Source of the DNA: Roseivivax sp. THAF197b
Lineage (GTDB): Bacteria; Pseudomonadota; Alphaproteobacteria; Rhodobacterales; Rhodobacteraceae
NCBI RefSeq assembly: GCF_009363255.1
Contig: NZ_CP045318.1
Span: 2,655,501-2,719,500, forward strand
Length of the DNA: 64,000 nt
Reading direction: 5' to 3'
Position numbers and translations under genes: made by a program. The notes below the pieces were generated by a model. That model was not told the origin of the DNA and did not search any database. It saw only the letters and a program-made list of their open reading frames with translations. Below are positions 45,652 to 54,106 of this stretch, in pieces. Each line of letters begins with the position of its first letter. The first letter of the stretch is position 1.

Positions 45652-45778
45652 CCCCTCTCAACCCGACGCAAACTCGCTAACTCAAATCCCTGAAACAGCG
45701 AGAAACATTAAAACCATGCATTAAGTGCCACTGTACTTGAAAAATCGGCCCTCTGACCTGCCCCCTTGGGTCCCTCGT

Positions 45779-46583
45779 TCATAAAGAGAGTCTGCGGATT
45801 TGAGATTGGTAGTCTGGCAGGTCGTTCCGGGCAAGCGCGCCGGGCTTGGAGCCGTCAAATTGGCCAAGCGTCCGGCGGGCGTCCTCCAGTGTGTCAAAGA
45901 TCTCCTCATTCAAAAGCTCGTCGCGTAGGCTGCCGTTGAATGACTCAATGAAGGCGTTCTGCTGCGGCGTGCCGGGGTCGATGTAATGCCAGGGCGCCCC
46001 GTTATTGTCGGTCCACTTCAGGATGGCGCGGCTGGTGAACTCGGTGCCATTATATCTGACGACGCAAGCGGGCTTTCCGTAGATCCGCACCAGCGCTTCC
46101 AACTCACGGGCGACACGGGCGCCCTAGATGCTGGTGTCGGCGGTCAGGCACAAGTTCTCCCGGCAGCAATCGTCGATCACCGCCAGAATGCGGAACTTGC
46201 GCGAGGCGCCGACGAAGTCGGCCAGAAAGTTGAGCGACCAGCGGGCATTGGGATGCGCCGCCTCAGGCATCGGCGTTCGTGACCCCCGGGCTCGCTTGCG
46301 CCCGCGCCGTCGCTTCACCGACAGTCCCTTTTTTCGGTAGAGCCGATAAAGCTTCTTGTGGTTCATGAGTATGCCCTTGCGCTCGAGCAAGATACCAATC
46401 CGGCGATAATCGAACCGGCGCCGCTTCCCGGCGATCCCCTTCATCTCCTCGCGGATCTCGGTGCAGTCCTGCGGGCGTGTGCGCCGGACTGTTTTTGGAT
46501 CGACACCAAGAAGCTAGCAGGCCCGGCGCTGCGAGATATCATGATCACGCATTGCCCTGAGCGCCGCCTCTCGCCGCCCGGTC
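45779..46583 (-). pseudogene. IS3 OrfB transposase, multiply disrupted
   Basis: Identifiable blocks are RACx[81 protein letters not shown] and [20 protein letters not shown]. There are four defects. An in-frame TAG lies at 46514-46516 where Gln is usual. A second TAG lies at about 46124-46126, after TADTSI. The second catalytic Asp is changed (RYNGTEF instead of SDNGTEF). About 30 residues are missing between [10 protein letters not shown] and QFDGS, apparently by recombination between DARR-like repeats. Confidence 0.85.
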
Positions 46584-46854
46584 AATGTCGCCAGTTCTTT
46601 CCCAGCAGATCCTTCAGGACGACATTGTCGAGCATGGTGTCGGCCAGCAGGCGCTCGAGCTTGGCGTTCTCGTCTTCCAGCGCTTTCAGCCTGGCGGCCG
46701 CGGAAGCCTCCATGCCGCCATTCTTAGACTTTAGCTTGTAGAACGTCACCGGACTCGGGCCGTGCCTACGGCACACCTCCGCAGTTGGCATCCCAGCCTC
46801 CCGCTCTTTGATCATCCCGATTATCTGCGCATCGATGAAACGGCTCTTCCTCAT
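46582..46854 (-). CDS. IS3 OrfA (helix-turn-helix, leucine-zipper protein)
   Basis: A 90-residue OrfA (MRKSRFIDAQIIGMIKEREA; GMPTAEVCRRHGPSPVTFYK; a C-terminal coiled coil LKALEDENAKLERLLADTML). It is intact and normally joined to OrfB by -1 frameshifting. Because OrfB here is dead, OrfA could only act as an inhibitor or DNA-binding relic. Confidence 0.88.
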   Translation of the reverse strand: MRKSRFIDAQIIGMIKEREAGMPTAEVCRRHGPSPVTFYKLKSKNGGMEASAAARLKALEDENAKLERLLADTMLDNVVLKDLLGKNWRH

Positions 46855-47027
46855 TTGTCTGCTCCTTCACGTTTAAGCAGACACTACATCAGACTGTGGG
46901 ATGTCCGGGGGTGGGCAGGTTAAAAGGAGAACATGCTGGGTCCCCCGGGCGTTTGCAGCGAGTAAACAACGACCAAGCAGCCGGTCCTGTTACACTAGTT
47001 TCTCCACATTGCAGCAAGGAGGACGCA

Positions 47028-48533
47028 ATGCCAACTTCGGACCAGGTCCCAGACTGCGTGCCCGATGCGGCGAAAGGCAGAGTGCTCGCCTGCCCGTTTC
47101 GGGAGCAGCATCTAATCGAGGCCCTAGAGTTTCGCGAGTCTGCCTACTTTCACACCCTGCTTGTTGGGCGGCACATCGGCGTACATCGACCCGATGGGAG
47201 AATCTGCAACTGGACAGCCCGCATACTAACCACTGACAAGAGATACATTCAGAAGTGCCTGGGACCCGCACTACCGCTGGGTCGCGGTCAGGTCAGTTAC
47301 CTCCTTGCAATCGAGCGGGCGTTTGACTGGTTCGAAACCCCTGAAGTCAAATCCATCGCCCATGGAACGAGGCCCGCCGAACGCACAAAGGAGCTCTCCG
47401 TTTGCCCAATCGGGGAGACCTACACAGTAGGACATGCCTTGAAGGATTATACTGAGTGGACGCGGATCGCTCGTTCTCCGGGAGGCCACTACAACAACCT
47501 GATCCTTATGAATTATCACATCGTGCCGGACTTCTCCTCAATCCCGCTGGATGAGTTCAGCGCCAAGCATCTGGTCCGCCTCGCACGCCAAGTTCTCGAA
47601 CGACCTCCAAGGTTTGGGTTCATGGATTACTCGCGCACGGCTGATTCGCGCGAGCTTACCGTAGATGAGGTAAGGTGCAGAAAGCGCACCTTCAATTCGC
47701 TGGTGTCGATCATGCGGATGGCCTTTCAACATGCCTGGGACAATGGACAGATCGATACCGAACGCCCTTGGCGCTGCCTGAAACGCATGCCGGTGACGCA
47801 CAGTCCTCGCACAATCTTCCTCACCCGCGAGGAATGCAGACGACTTCTCACCAACTGCACGCCAGCCCTGCGGCTGCTGGTCTTGGCCGGACTCTACACT
47901 GGTTGTCGAGTGGGGGAACTCGCCAAGCTTCGGGTTGAAGATGTGGGCGATCAGGGTTTTGGCATTCGCATCGCGGCCTTCAAACGCAGCCCCGCACGAT
48001 TTGTGTTCTTGCCCGACGAAGGCATGGCCTTCTTTCTGAAGTGCTGCGAAGGCAAGGCGCGACGCGAGCCGGTGTTTACTTCAGACATGGGTTTGAACTG
48101 GCGCAAGCAGCACACGTCTCTTTTCCGCAGAGCCGTCTCAAGATCAGGGCTACCTAAAAGCTTCGTTTTCCACGGACTGCGACACACCTACGCAAGCGAC
48201 CTTGTTCGTGCTGGCGTCCCGCTAGAAGTCATCGCGAAGCAACTTGGTCACGCCAACACCATTACGGTCAGCAACACCTACGGACACTTGGCAGACCATT
48301 TTCGCGAAGACCAAATACGAACCCGCTTCACACCACTCGACCAAGCTCTGTACAACGAAGCGTTGGAGCGGAAGCAACAATTGGGTGAGCTTTGGAAAGC
48401 TGTTCAACCAGATGACTGGCGAGACTACGGAGCAATACCCAGCGTGTCTTCCCATCCTCCGCGAACCTACGTGAACACCCACAAGGACATCCTCGAAGTG
48501 TTTGGGCGAGCAGAGAAAGATGCACTCTCTTAA
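47028..48533 (+). CDS. Tyrosine recombinase / phage-type integrase
   Basis: A 501-residue integrase. The N-terminal half (about 1-290) holds a SAM-like core-binding region; the catalytic domain (about 300-470) has Arg in YTGCRVGELAKLR, His-x-x-Arg in FHGLRHTYASDL, the LGHANTITVSNTY box and the nucleophile Tyr in NTYGHL. AGGAGG lies five bases before the ATG. It lies at the left side of the mobile region, directly after the dead IS3. A tRNA-Ser marks the far side, and tRNA 3' ends are common targets for this enzyme class. Confidence 0.88.
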   Translation: MPTSDQVPDCVPDAAKGRVLACPFREQHLIEALEFRESAYFHTLLVGRHIGVHRPDGRICNWTARILTTDKRYIQKCLGPALPLGRGQVSYLLAIERAFDWFETPEVKSIAHGTRPAERTKELSVCPIGETYTVGHALKDYTEWTRIARSPGGHYNNLILMNYHIVPDFSSIPLDEFSAKHLVRLARQVLERPPRFGFMDYSRTADSRELTVDEVRCRKRTFNSLVSIMRMAFQHAWDNGQIDTERPWRCLKRMPVTHSPRTIFLTREECRRLLTNCTPALRLLVLAGLYTGCRVGELAKLRVEDVGDQGFGIRIAAFKRSPARFVFLPDEGMAFFLKCCEGKARREPVFTSDMGLNWRKQHTSLFRRAVSRSGLPKSFVFHGLRHTYASDLVRAGVPLEVIAKQLGHANTITVSNTYGHLADHFREDQIRTRFTPLDQALYNEALERKQQLGELWKAVQPDDWRDYGAIPSVSSHPPRTYVNTHKDILEVFGRAEKDALS

Positions 48534-49020
48534 TTTCAACTATTCTTTCAAATCGCAACAGATGCTGCGATCGATCCGGATTGGCTCCAAGCTTCCGTCG
48601 CTTTGTCGGCGAAACAGAGACAAAATGGCGTCCGCTTGACCTGATGCTGTGGACGGCCCCTGCGGTGCAAGAGGTTTCTGGCGGCAATACGCACCGGTCG
48701 GGTGCATCCTTGTGTCCTGCCTGTTCGCGCAGCACGACATGGCTGCTGGCCCTGATGAAGTCCGCGGATCGGGTCCCTGATCAGGTCAACGCGCTCGAAG
48801 CGCTCTGCTCCCCTGGGTTTGGCCGATCACCGGTCTGACCGGTTTGTCATCACCACTCAGCCCTCTCTCACCATCCTGTCGCCAGATTTCGGCGGTTCGG
48901 TGAACTCTATGCGGTGTACGCTTCCTTTCGTGTCATGACGGCCCACGCGATTCGAGCAGACTTGTTTGCCAAGCCGACATTCGCTACACGTACCGTCTTT
49001 TGCTCGAGCGATGCCGCCAG
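48534..49020. other. Non-coding stretch after the integrase
   Basis: 487 bases with no supportable gene. Several overlapping frames of 60-135 codons exist on both strands but have no ribosome-binding site or family signature. Confidence 0.4.
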
Positions 49021-49452
49021 TCAGGGCTGTCGGCTTAGGTCTTTACGGACCATACGAACGACAGCGGTCGCTCCGACAACCAACAATCTTCGAAGGTAGC
49101 CGTCGCCTTGTTTGCTGATGCCGCCCAAACGATCCGTGCCGCCAGAGCTGTTGGATCGCGGCGTCAGATCGAGCCAAGCTGCAAATTGTCGGCCTGATCT
49201 GAACTGGCCCGGGTCGGGAACAGCTGCGGCGATGGCGGAGGCGGTTATCGGACTGATACCGGGTATCGTGGCAAGACGACGGCTCGTTTCATCGGCCCCA
49301 TGCCAGGCAAGTATTTTCTCCTCCAGGTGATCGATCTGTCGCTGGAGTGTGTCCAACTGTGTGACAATCGGGAACAGAGCCGGTTGCGCTTCCTGCCTCG
49401 GTCCCATCATCGCCAATCCTCCCACCCATCGGTGGAATTGAATCAGCACCAT
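49021..49452 (-). pseudogene. IS110-family transposase, C-terminal fragment
   Basis: The Transposase_20 part is clear: RRLATIPGISPITASAIAAA, then DPGQFRSGRQFAAWLDLTPR, SNSSGGTDRLGGISKQGD and YLRRLLVVGATAVVR. The N-terminal DEDD catalytic half is missing and the C-terminus is cut short (VRKDLSRQP). It is a remnant inside the mobile region. The upstream 49453-49540 continuation is not similar. Confidence 0.8.
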
Positions 49453-49753
49453 AGCCCTCGATCAAGCGCGGGTTTTTCAACGGAATAAGCCCAAACCTAT
49501 CAGTAGCCTTTAGCCGCACGTCGCGGCTAAGCCACGCCAAATCAACCTTCCCAGTTCAACGCCGCGGTTGAAGCCTACGAGCGCTGTGTTGCCGCTCTGA
49601 CGGCGTGCGTGGTCGTAGCGCAGCCATAACGATTCTGTCCTATAGTACTTGCCCCATTCCCTCGAATAAATCGCTCCAGAAAACCGTGGAACCGAACAAC
49701 GAGCTGTCCATCAGAGCTGGTGCCCATGCTTTCCTTCACACATTTGCCCCCGT
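49453..49753. other. Gap between IS110 fragment and terminase gene
   Basis: 301 bases with no supported gene. They are probably residual insertion-sequence or element DNA. Confidence 0.35.
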
Positions 49754-51169
49754 TCATTCCTGCGTCCCGACCAAGGCGACCTGCCTTGGCCGCCCAAACC
49801 ACCCCAAAAACTGCGTAAGACTGTCGACCTGATCGTCATACCTTGAATTTGGAAACAGCGTGAGTTCGCGCCGGAAGTTGGCAAGCCATGGAGCCTGTGC
49901 TGGAAGCGCAATACGCCTGGCCTCGATCAAGGGAGACGCCGACATAAGACGCGTGGCTTTATCGTCCTTGGGCCGATTTCCGACGACATTCAGGCGAGAT
50001 GCTCTTCTCAGATCCTGCAGCAGATGCATTCCCGATCCAGCATCTTCGATCAGGATCAACGACGCTCGGTGGTTGGCGGCGTCGGCAGTGATGCGGCGGC
50101 GCAATTCAGGGTATTCAAGCCGCCCTCGAAAGAGATCCAGAAGCCAAGCCTCGGTTCGGCGCACCAGCCAGGTGGTGCAGACGGAATAATCATGGACCTC
50201 ATCGGCCTTCGAGGCCGTGTCCCAGGATTGAACGATCCGATCACCCGGCTGGCGTGTTGGAGGCACGTCATAGGTTGGGAACCACGACCATTTCACAAGG
50301 CCGCCATCGAGCGGCGCTGGACGCTGCTGATATTGCGCGGCGAACACGTAGGAGCCGAGATCCTGGCGATGGCGCTCCAAGACCTCCCGAGGCAGCCGTG
50401 CAGGATGCAGAAGGTGCCCCTCCGGGCGGCGCAGTGTTCCGCGACGGCCCAGGTCAATCTCCACTGGCTCCTCGGCAATGGCTTGAAGATCGAGGTGCGT
50501 CCAGCCGCCCTTGCTGAGTAACTCTCCGGCCAGATCCGCCTCATGCACCCTTTGCTGGATAAGGACGATAGACCCGTGTGCCGGGTCGTTCAGTCGGCTC
50601 AGAAGGGTTGTGCGGTACCAATCCAAGACCTGGTTGCGCTTGGCCTCGGAGGTCGCCTCCTCCGGCTTGTGCGGATCATCGAGTAGAATGATGTCCCCAC
50701 CCCGCCCCGTCACCGTTCCTCCGATCGAGGTCGAGAACCTCCCCCCGCCCCTGGTGGTCTCAAAATCGGCGCGGCCGCCGCGCCCGCGCGCGATCCGCGT
50801 CGCCGGGAAGCACTGACGATACCACGGTGCCTCCATTACCTTCAGGCAATCGAGCGCCAGCTTTTCTGAGAGGCCTTCCGCATATGAGACAGCCAGGATG
50901 CGCGCGCGTGGATCATTGCCTAACAGCCATGCTGGGAAGGCCACCGACGCCGCGATGGACTTCATGGACCGCGGCGGCATCGTGATGATGAGCCGCGTGA
51001 TCTCTCCGCGCGCCACCTGGTTGAGGCGATAGGCGATCGCATCGATATGCCAGTTGTGATGATAGGCGTTGCCCGGTGCCACCACCCCAAATGCGCGCTG
51101 GATGAAGGAAGACAAATCCGCTCGTAGAACTGCGTTTAACAGCGTGACGGGATCAATTGCTTGGGGCAT
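49754..51169 (-). CDS. Phage terminase large subunit
   Basis: A 471-residue packaging motor protein. ATPase: Walker A-like TMPPRSMKS, Walker B IILLDDPHKP and the coupling region SIVLIQQRVHEADLAGELLS. RNase-H-like nuclease: QSWDTASKADEVHDY, LILIEDAGSG and RYDDQVDSLTQFLGW. I start at the ATG at 51169 (GGGAG nine bases upstream); it overlaps the DUF5681 gene by 17 bases. No portal, protease, capsid or tail gene follows, so this is an isolated packaging gene. Confidence 0.9.
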   Translation of the reverse strand: MPQAIDPVTLLNAVLRADLSSFIQRAFGVVAPGNAYHHNWHIDAIAYRLNQVARGEITRLIITMPPRSMKSIAASVAFPAWLLGNDPRARILAVSYAEGLSEKLALDCLKVMEAPWYRQCFPATRIARGRGGRADFETTRGGGRFSTSIGGTVTGRGGDIILLDDPHKPEEATSEAKRNQVLDWYRTTLLSRLNDPAHGSIVLIQQRVHEADLAGELLSKGGWTHLDLQAIAEEPVEIDLGRRGTLRRPEGHLLHPARLPREVLERHRQDLGSYVFAAQYQQRPAPLDGGLVKWSWFPTYDVPPTRQPGDRIVQSWDTASKADEVHDYSVCTTWLVRRTEAWLLDLFRGRLEYPELRRRITADAANHRASLILIEDAGSGMHLLQDLRRASRLNVVGNRPKDDKATRLMSASPLIEARRIALPAQAPWLANFRRELTLFPNSRYDDQVDSLTQFLGWFGRPRQVALVGTQE

Positions 51170-51584
51170 CAGCTTCGCTCCCGTCTTGATCAGGGCCGGT
51201 CTCCACACCGGCTCTATGTAAGACATCATGCTCATATCGCATAAGGATGTCCGCCTCTGCCTCGCTGAGCGAACGCTCCTGAGATTGTGCCTCCTTCTCC
51301 GCCGAATGCGCCGCTGCCAAATCTAGAAGGCGGTCGAGCGCGCGCGCATTGCCCTTCAAAGCCTCCGCCTTGAGCCTTTTGAGCGCCGCCACCTGGCTGC
51401 TGACCGATTTTGGTTTCCCGTTCTCGGTGATCTGGATGCGCTCGTTCAGGACGGCCTCAAGATCGGTTGCAAAGTTTCGCGCCGCTTTGGGTCGGCCGTC
51501 AGGGTTTCCGGACCTGCCTTTTTTGAAACGCGTATGTTGCGGGGGTTTGCCGTAGCCCACGTCGTACTCTGTCTTCTTGCTCAT
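51153..51584 (-). CDS. DUF5681 protein (small terminase-like)
   Basis: A 143-residue protein with the DUF5681 N-terminus (DVGYGKPPQHTRFKKGRSGN, PDGRPK), followed by charged helices. Proteins of this type sit immediately upstream of large terminase genes and are presumed to play the small-subunit, DNA-recognition role. It starts in an ATGA overlap with the ParB/methyltransferase gene and its end overlaps the terminase gene. Confidence 0.85.
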   Translation of the reverse strand: MSKKTEYDVGYGKPPQHTRFKKGRSGNPDGRPKAARNFATDLEAVLNERIQITENGKPKSVSSQVAALKRLKAEALKGNARALDRLLDLAAAHSAEKEAQSQERSLSEAEADILMRYEHDVLHRAGVETGPDQDGSEADAPSN

Positions 51585-52876
51585 GCCGCACGCTCCATTC
51601 CGGAGAACGCCGCGCCGTCGCCCGCGCGCATCGGGTCATTGCCGGTGTCTGCGCGCCAGCGCCGCAGGATGACATCGACATAGGCCGGGTCAATCTCTAG
51701 CCCGCGGGCGATCCGGCCAGATCGCTCGGCGGCCATCACCGTTGCCCCTGCCCCAAGGAACGGATCCAGCACGACGTCACCGCGCCTTGAGACATCGAGG
51801 AGCGCATCCCGCACCATCGCGACGGGCTTGGCCGTCGGATGCGCGCGCAGCTCTTCCATCCGGCCCGCCCGGAACGTGTTCACACCGGGATAGGTCCAGA
51901 CATTCGTCCGGTTTCGGCCATGCTGCCCAAGCTGCACATTGTTGCGATGCGGCGCGCCCCCGTTTCGGAAGACAAAGATCAACTCATGCTGACTTCGATA
52001 AAGGCTCCCCATCCCGCCATTGGTCTTGGCCCAGACGCAAAGATTCAGCCAGTGCCCAAAGGCCTCAAGACCCGCCGCGCGCATCTCGCCAAGGTGCCGC
52101 CAATCCATACACGCGAACCAGACCGCACCATCGCAACTATGCGCCGCCGCAAGACCAAGCGCCTCGGACAGGAAGCTCGTAAACGCAGCGGAACTCATCT
52201 CACCAGAGGCTTCGGCGAATTCACGATGCTGAACGCTGCCCTTGCCACTGACATGACCCGCAATCGGAACATTGTACGGAGGATCGGTGAAGCCAACCTG
52301 CGCTCGCTCACCTTGCATCAAGCTTTCATAATCTTCTGGGTTGCGTGCGTCCCCACAGAGGATCCGGTGTTCCCCAAGGATCCAAATGTCCCCGGGGCGC
52401 GTAATCAGCGGGCCTGACCATTGCGGCTCGGGAACGACCTCCGGCTCCTCACTCTCTGCCGCGCCTTGCGATCCAATGATAAGATCAATCTCCGGTGCCT
52501 CGAAGCCTGTTGTCTCGATGTCAAAATCGAGCGCCGCAGCCGATAATTCCTCAAGCTCCTGCGCCAAGAGCTTCATATCCCAGCCCGCATTCAGTGCGAT
52601 CTTGTTATCCGCAAGCATAAGTGCGCGCTTTTCAGGCCCCGAGAGATACGCGACCTGGATGGCCGGCACCGTCGTGCGTCCAAGCGTTTTGGCCGCTTCA
52701 AGACGCCCATGGCCCGCGATGAGCGTGCCGGTCTCATCGATCAAAACCGGATTTGTGAAGCCAAAGCGTCGAATACTCTCTGCGATCTGTTTGATCTGCT
52801 TCGGCGTATGTGTGCGCGCATTGCGCGCAGAGGGACGGACGTCGCCGATGGCGACATCAAGATAGGTCAGGCTCAT
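51581..52876 (-). CDS. ParB-domain / DNA methyltransferase fusion
   Basis: A 431-residue protein. Residues about 5-95 are a ParB/Srx-like nuclease domain (PSARNARTHTPKQIKQIAES; GHGRLEAAK). The rest is an N6-adenine/N4-cytosine methyltransferase with the catalytic DPPYN (FTDPPYNVPIAG) ahead of the SAM-binding VLDPFLGAGATVMAAERSGR. No restriction enzyme is encoded next to it, so it is an orphan methylase of the kind carried by alphaproteobacterial phage-like elements, probably protecting element DNA. It is first of the leftward trio with DUF5681 and terminase. Confidence 0.9.
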   Translation of the reverse strand: MSLTYLDVAIGDVRPSARNARTHTPKQIKQIAESIRRFGFTNPVLIDETGTLIAGHGRLEAAKTLGRTTVPAIQVAYLSGPEKRALMLADNKIALNAGWDMKLLAQELEELSAAALDFDIETTGFEAPEIDLIIGSQGAAESEEPEVVPEPQWSGPLITRPGDIWILGEHRILCGDARNPEDYESLMQGERAQVGFTDPPYNVPIAGHVSGKGSVQHREFAEASGEMSSAAFTSFLSEALGLAAAHSCDGAVWFACMDWRHLGEMRAAGLEAFGHWLNLCVWAKTNGGMGSLYRSQHELIFVFRNGGAPHRNNVQLGQHGRNRTNVWTYPGVNTFRAGRMEELRAHPTAKPVAMVRDALLDVSRRGDVVLDPFLGAGATVMAAERSGRIARGLEIDPAYVDVILRRWRADTGNDPMRAGDGAAFSGMERAA

Positions 52877-53457
52877 GGCGAGCTCCTTCGAACGCCCGCC
52901 GACGCAGCGCGCCTCCGGGCAATTGATGGGGTGCGCCTAAAGGCGCTGTCGGCTTTTAAATGGCAGCAGCTGGATCATCCGAACCGAACTGCACGTGCCC
53001 CCATCCAAGGGCGTGCGCCACGAGGCTATCCAGCCAGTGGACTTTTCTCTGGAGCCAGGGCTGCCATCCGGCACTTCGTTCCACCAATCCAGAGGCGGGC
53101 AGACGTCGATCCCTATCAAGAAGCAGGCTAAGCTCAGATTAAAATACAAATCAAGAACTACCGCCGTCGCGACCAGATATTGAGATGCAATTATGCAGAA
53201 GCGCAACAATTGGTGCCGTTCCTGAAAGCGTGTTTGTGGCCCCAACGAGCCTCAAACGAGCGCGATCAGCGCCACCAGGCCGAGGGAATAGCAACCTGTC
53301 GCCAAGAGACATGACTTGGGCGGCATGAGTATGTACAAATCGGACTGGACTTCCCAAGGCAGACGAGCGTCAGTGGGATGAGCCCGGATACGCGCCGGGC
53401 GCGCCTCAGTACAAGGCCCGGCATACTGTGCGGGTCGATCAATACTGAGGATATCTC
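52877..53457. promoter_or_regulatory. Divergent promoter region of the mobile element
   Basis: 581 bases between the leftward methylase trio and the rightward DUF3489 trio. They must contain two outward promoters. A 102-codon frame at 52937-53245 on the minus strand shows no family signature and I do not call it. Confidence 0.4.
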
Positions 53458-53700
53458 ATGCCGACATCTCTTTCTCGAACGCAAAAAACCAAGACCGCGA
53501 AAGTCCTATCGCTTCTGAGCCGCAAAGCGGGCGCGGATCTCGCCACGCTTCAAAGCGCTACGGGCTGGCAAGCACATTTGGTTCGGGCCGCACTGAGCAG
53601 GCTCCGACAGGCAGGACATCAGATCACCTATGCCCCTCCGACCAAACATGGCGATAAGGGCACATACCGCCTCGCCGCGCGTGTCGGGACAAAACCGTGA
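53458..53700 (+). CDS. DUF3489 small DNA-binding-like protein
   Basis: An 80-residue protein (KTKTAKVLSLLSRKAGADLA; TLQSATGWQAHLVRAALSRL; GTYRLAAR) that reads as a winged-helix domain, matching the DUF3489 pattern. It is conserved as the first gene of the DUF3489-DUF2924-recombinase module in Rhizobiales, Rhodobacterales and Sphingomonadales. It is likely a regulator or recombination-directionality helper. The next gene starts in its stop codon (GTGA). Confidence 0.88.
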   Translation: MPTSLSRTQKTKTAKVLSLLSRKAGADLATLQSATGWQAHLVRAALSRLRQAGHQITYAPPTKHGDKGTYRLAARVGTKP

Positions 53701-54104
53701 GGCCTTCTGTTGCAGTGATCGAAGCCATGGACCGGGAGACGCTGCTTGCGACCTGGGATAAGCTCTTTGGTCAATCTGCCCCGAAGCATGTCAGTCAGCC
53801 CTTTTTGAGGCGCTACCTGGCATTTGAACTCCAAGCCAGGGCGCGCGGCGGTCTGCCAAAAAGATTTGCTGCCGAGCTTGAGAAGGCAGCCAAACAGGAC
53901 CGCCGGCACGGCATCCCAAACACGCTGAAGCCCGGTGCCCGCCTGATCCGGGAATGGAATGGCATGACCCATGTGGTCGATGTGGTGGATCACGGCTTTC
54001 TTTGGAACGGGCAGCATTATCGATCGCTGTCGCCGATCGCGCGCGCGATCACAGGCGCGCGATGGTCTGGCCCGCGGTTCTTTAGCCTGAAGCGTCCGGC
54101 CTGA
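53697..54104 (+). CDS. DUF2924 protein
   Basis: A 135-residue protein with the DUF2924 landmarks: LLATWDKLFGQSAPKHVSQP, FLRRYLAFELQARARGG, PGARLIREWNGMTHVVDV and FLWNGQHYRSLSPIARAITG. The GTG start overlaps the DUF3489 stop. It is almost always found immediately upstream of a large serine recombinase, with two bases between them here, so it is a probable partner in site-specific integration. The biochemical role is undescribed. Confidence 0.88.
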   Translation: MRPSVAVIEAMDRETLLATWDKLFGQSAPKHVSQPFLRRYLAFELQARARGGLPKRFAAELEKAAKQDRRHGIPNTLKPGARLIREWNGMTHVVDVVDHGFLWNGQHYRSLSPIARAITGARWSGPRFFSLKRPA

Positions 54105-54106
54105 CC

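Larger units (their letters stand above)
45754..46922 (-). mobile_element. IS3-family (IS407-type) insertion sequence, inactive
   Basis: About 1.17 kb with terminal inverted repeats TGACCTGCCCC at 45754 and, on the minus strand, TAACCTGCCCA reading inward from 46922. It has the two-gene orfA/orfB layout. No target duplication is recognisable. OrfA is intact and OrfB carries several inactivating changes. Confidence 0.8.

Noticed and set aside
48328..48838. Overlapping 85- and 135-codon frames after the integrase
   Set aside because: Opposite strands overlap each other and the integrase end; neither resembles a known family.
52937..53245. 102-codon minus-strand frame between the two mobile modules
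   Set aside because: No domain signature and it occupies the divergent promoter gap.
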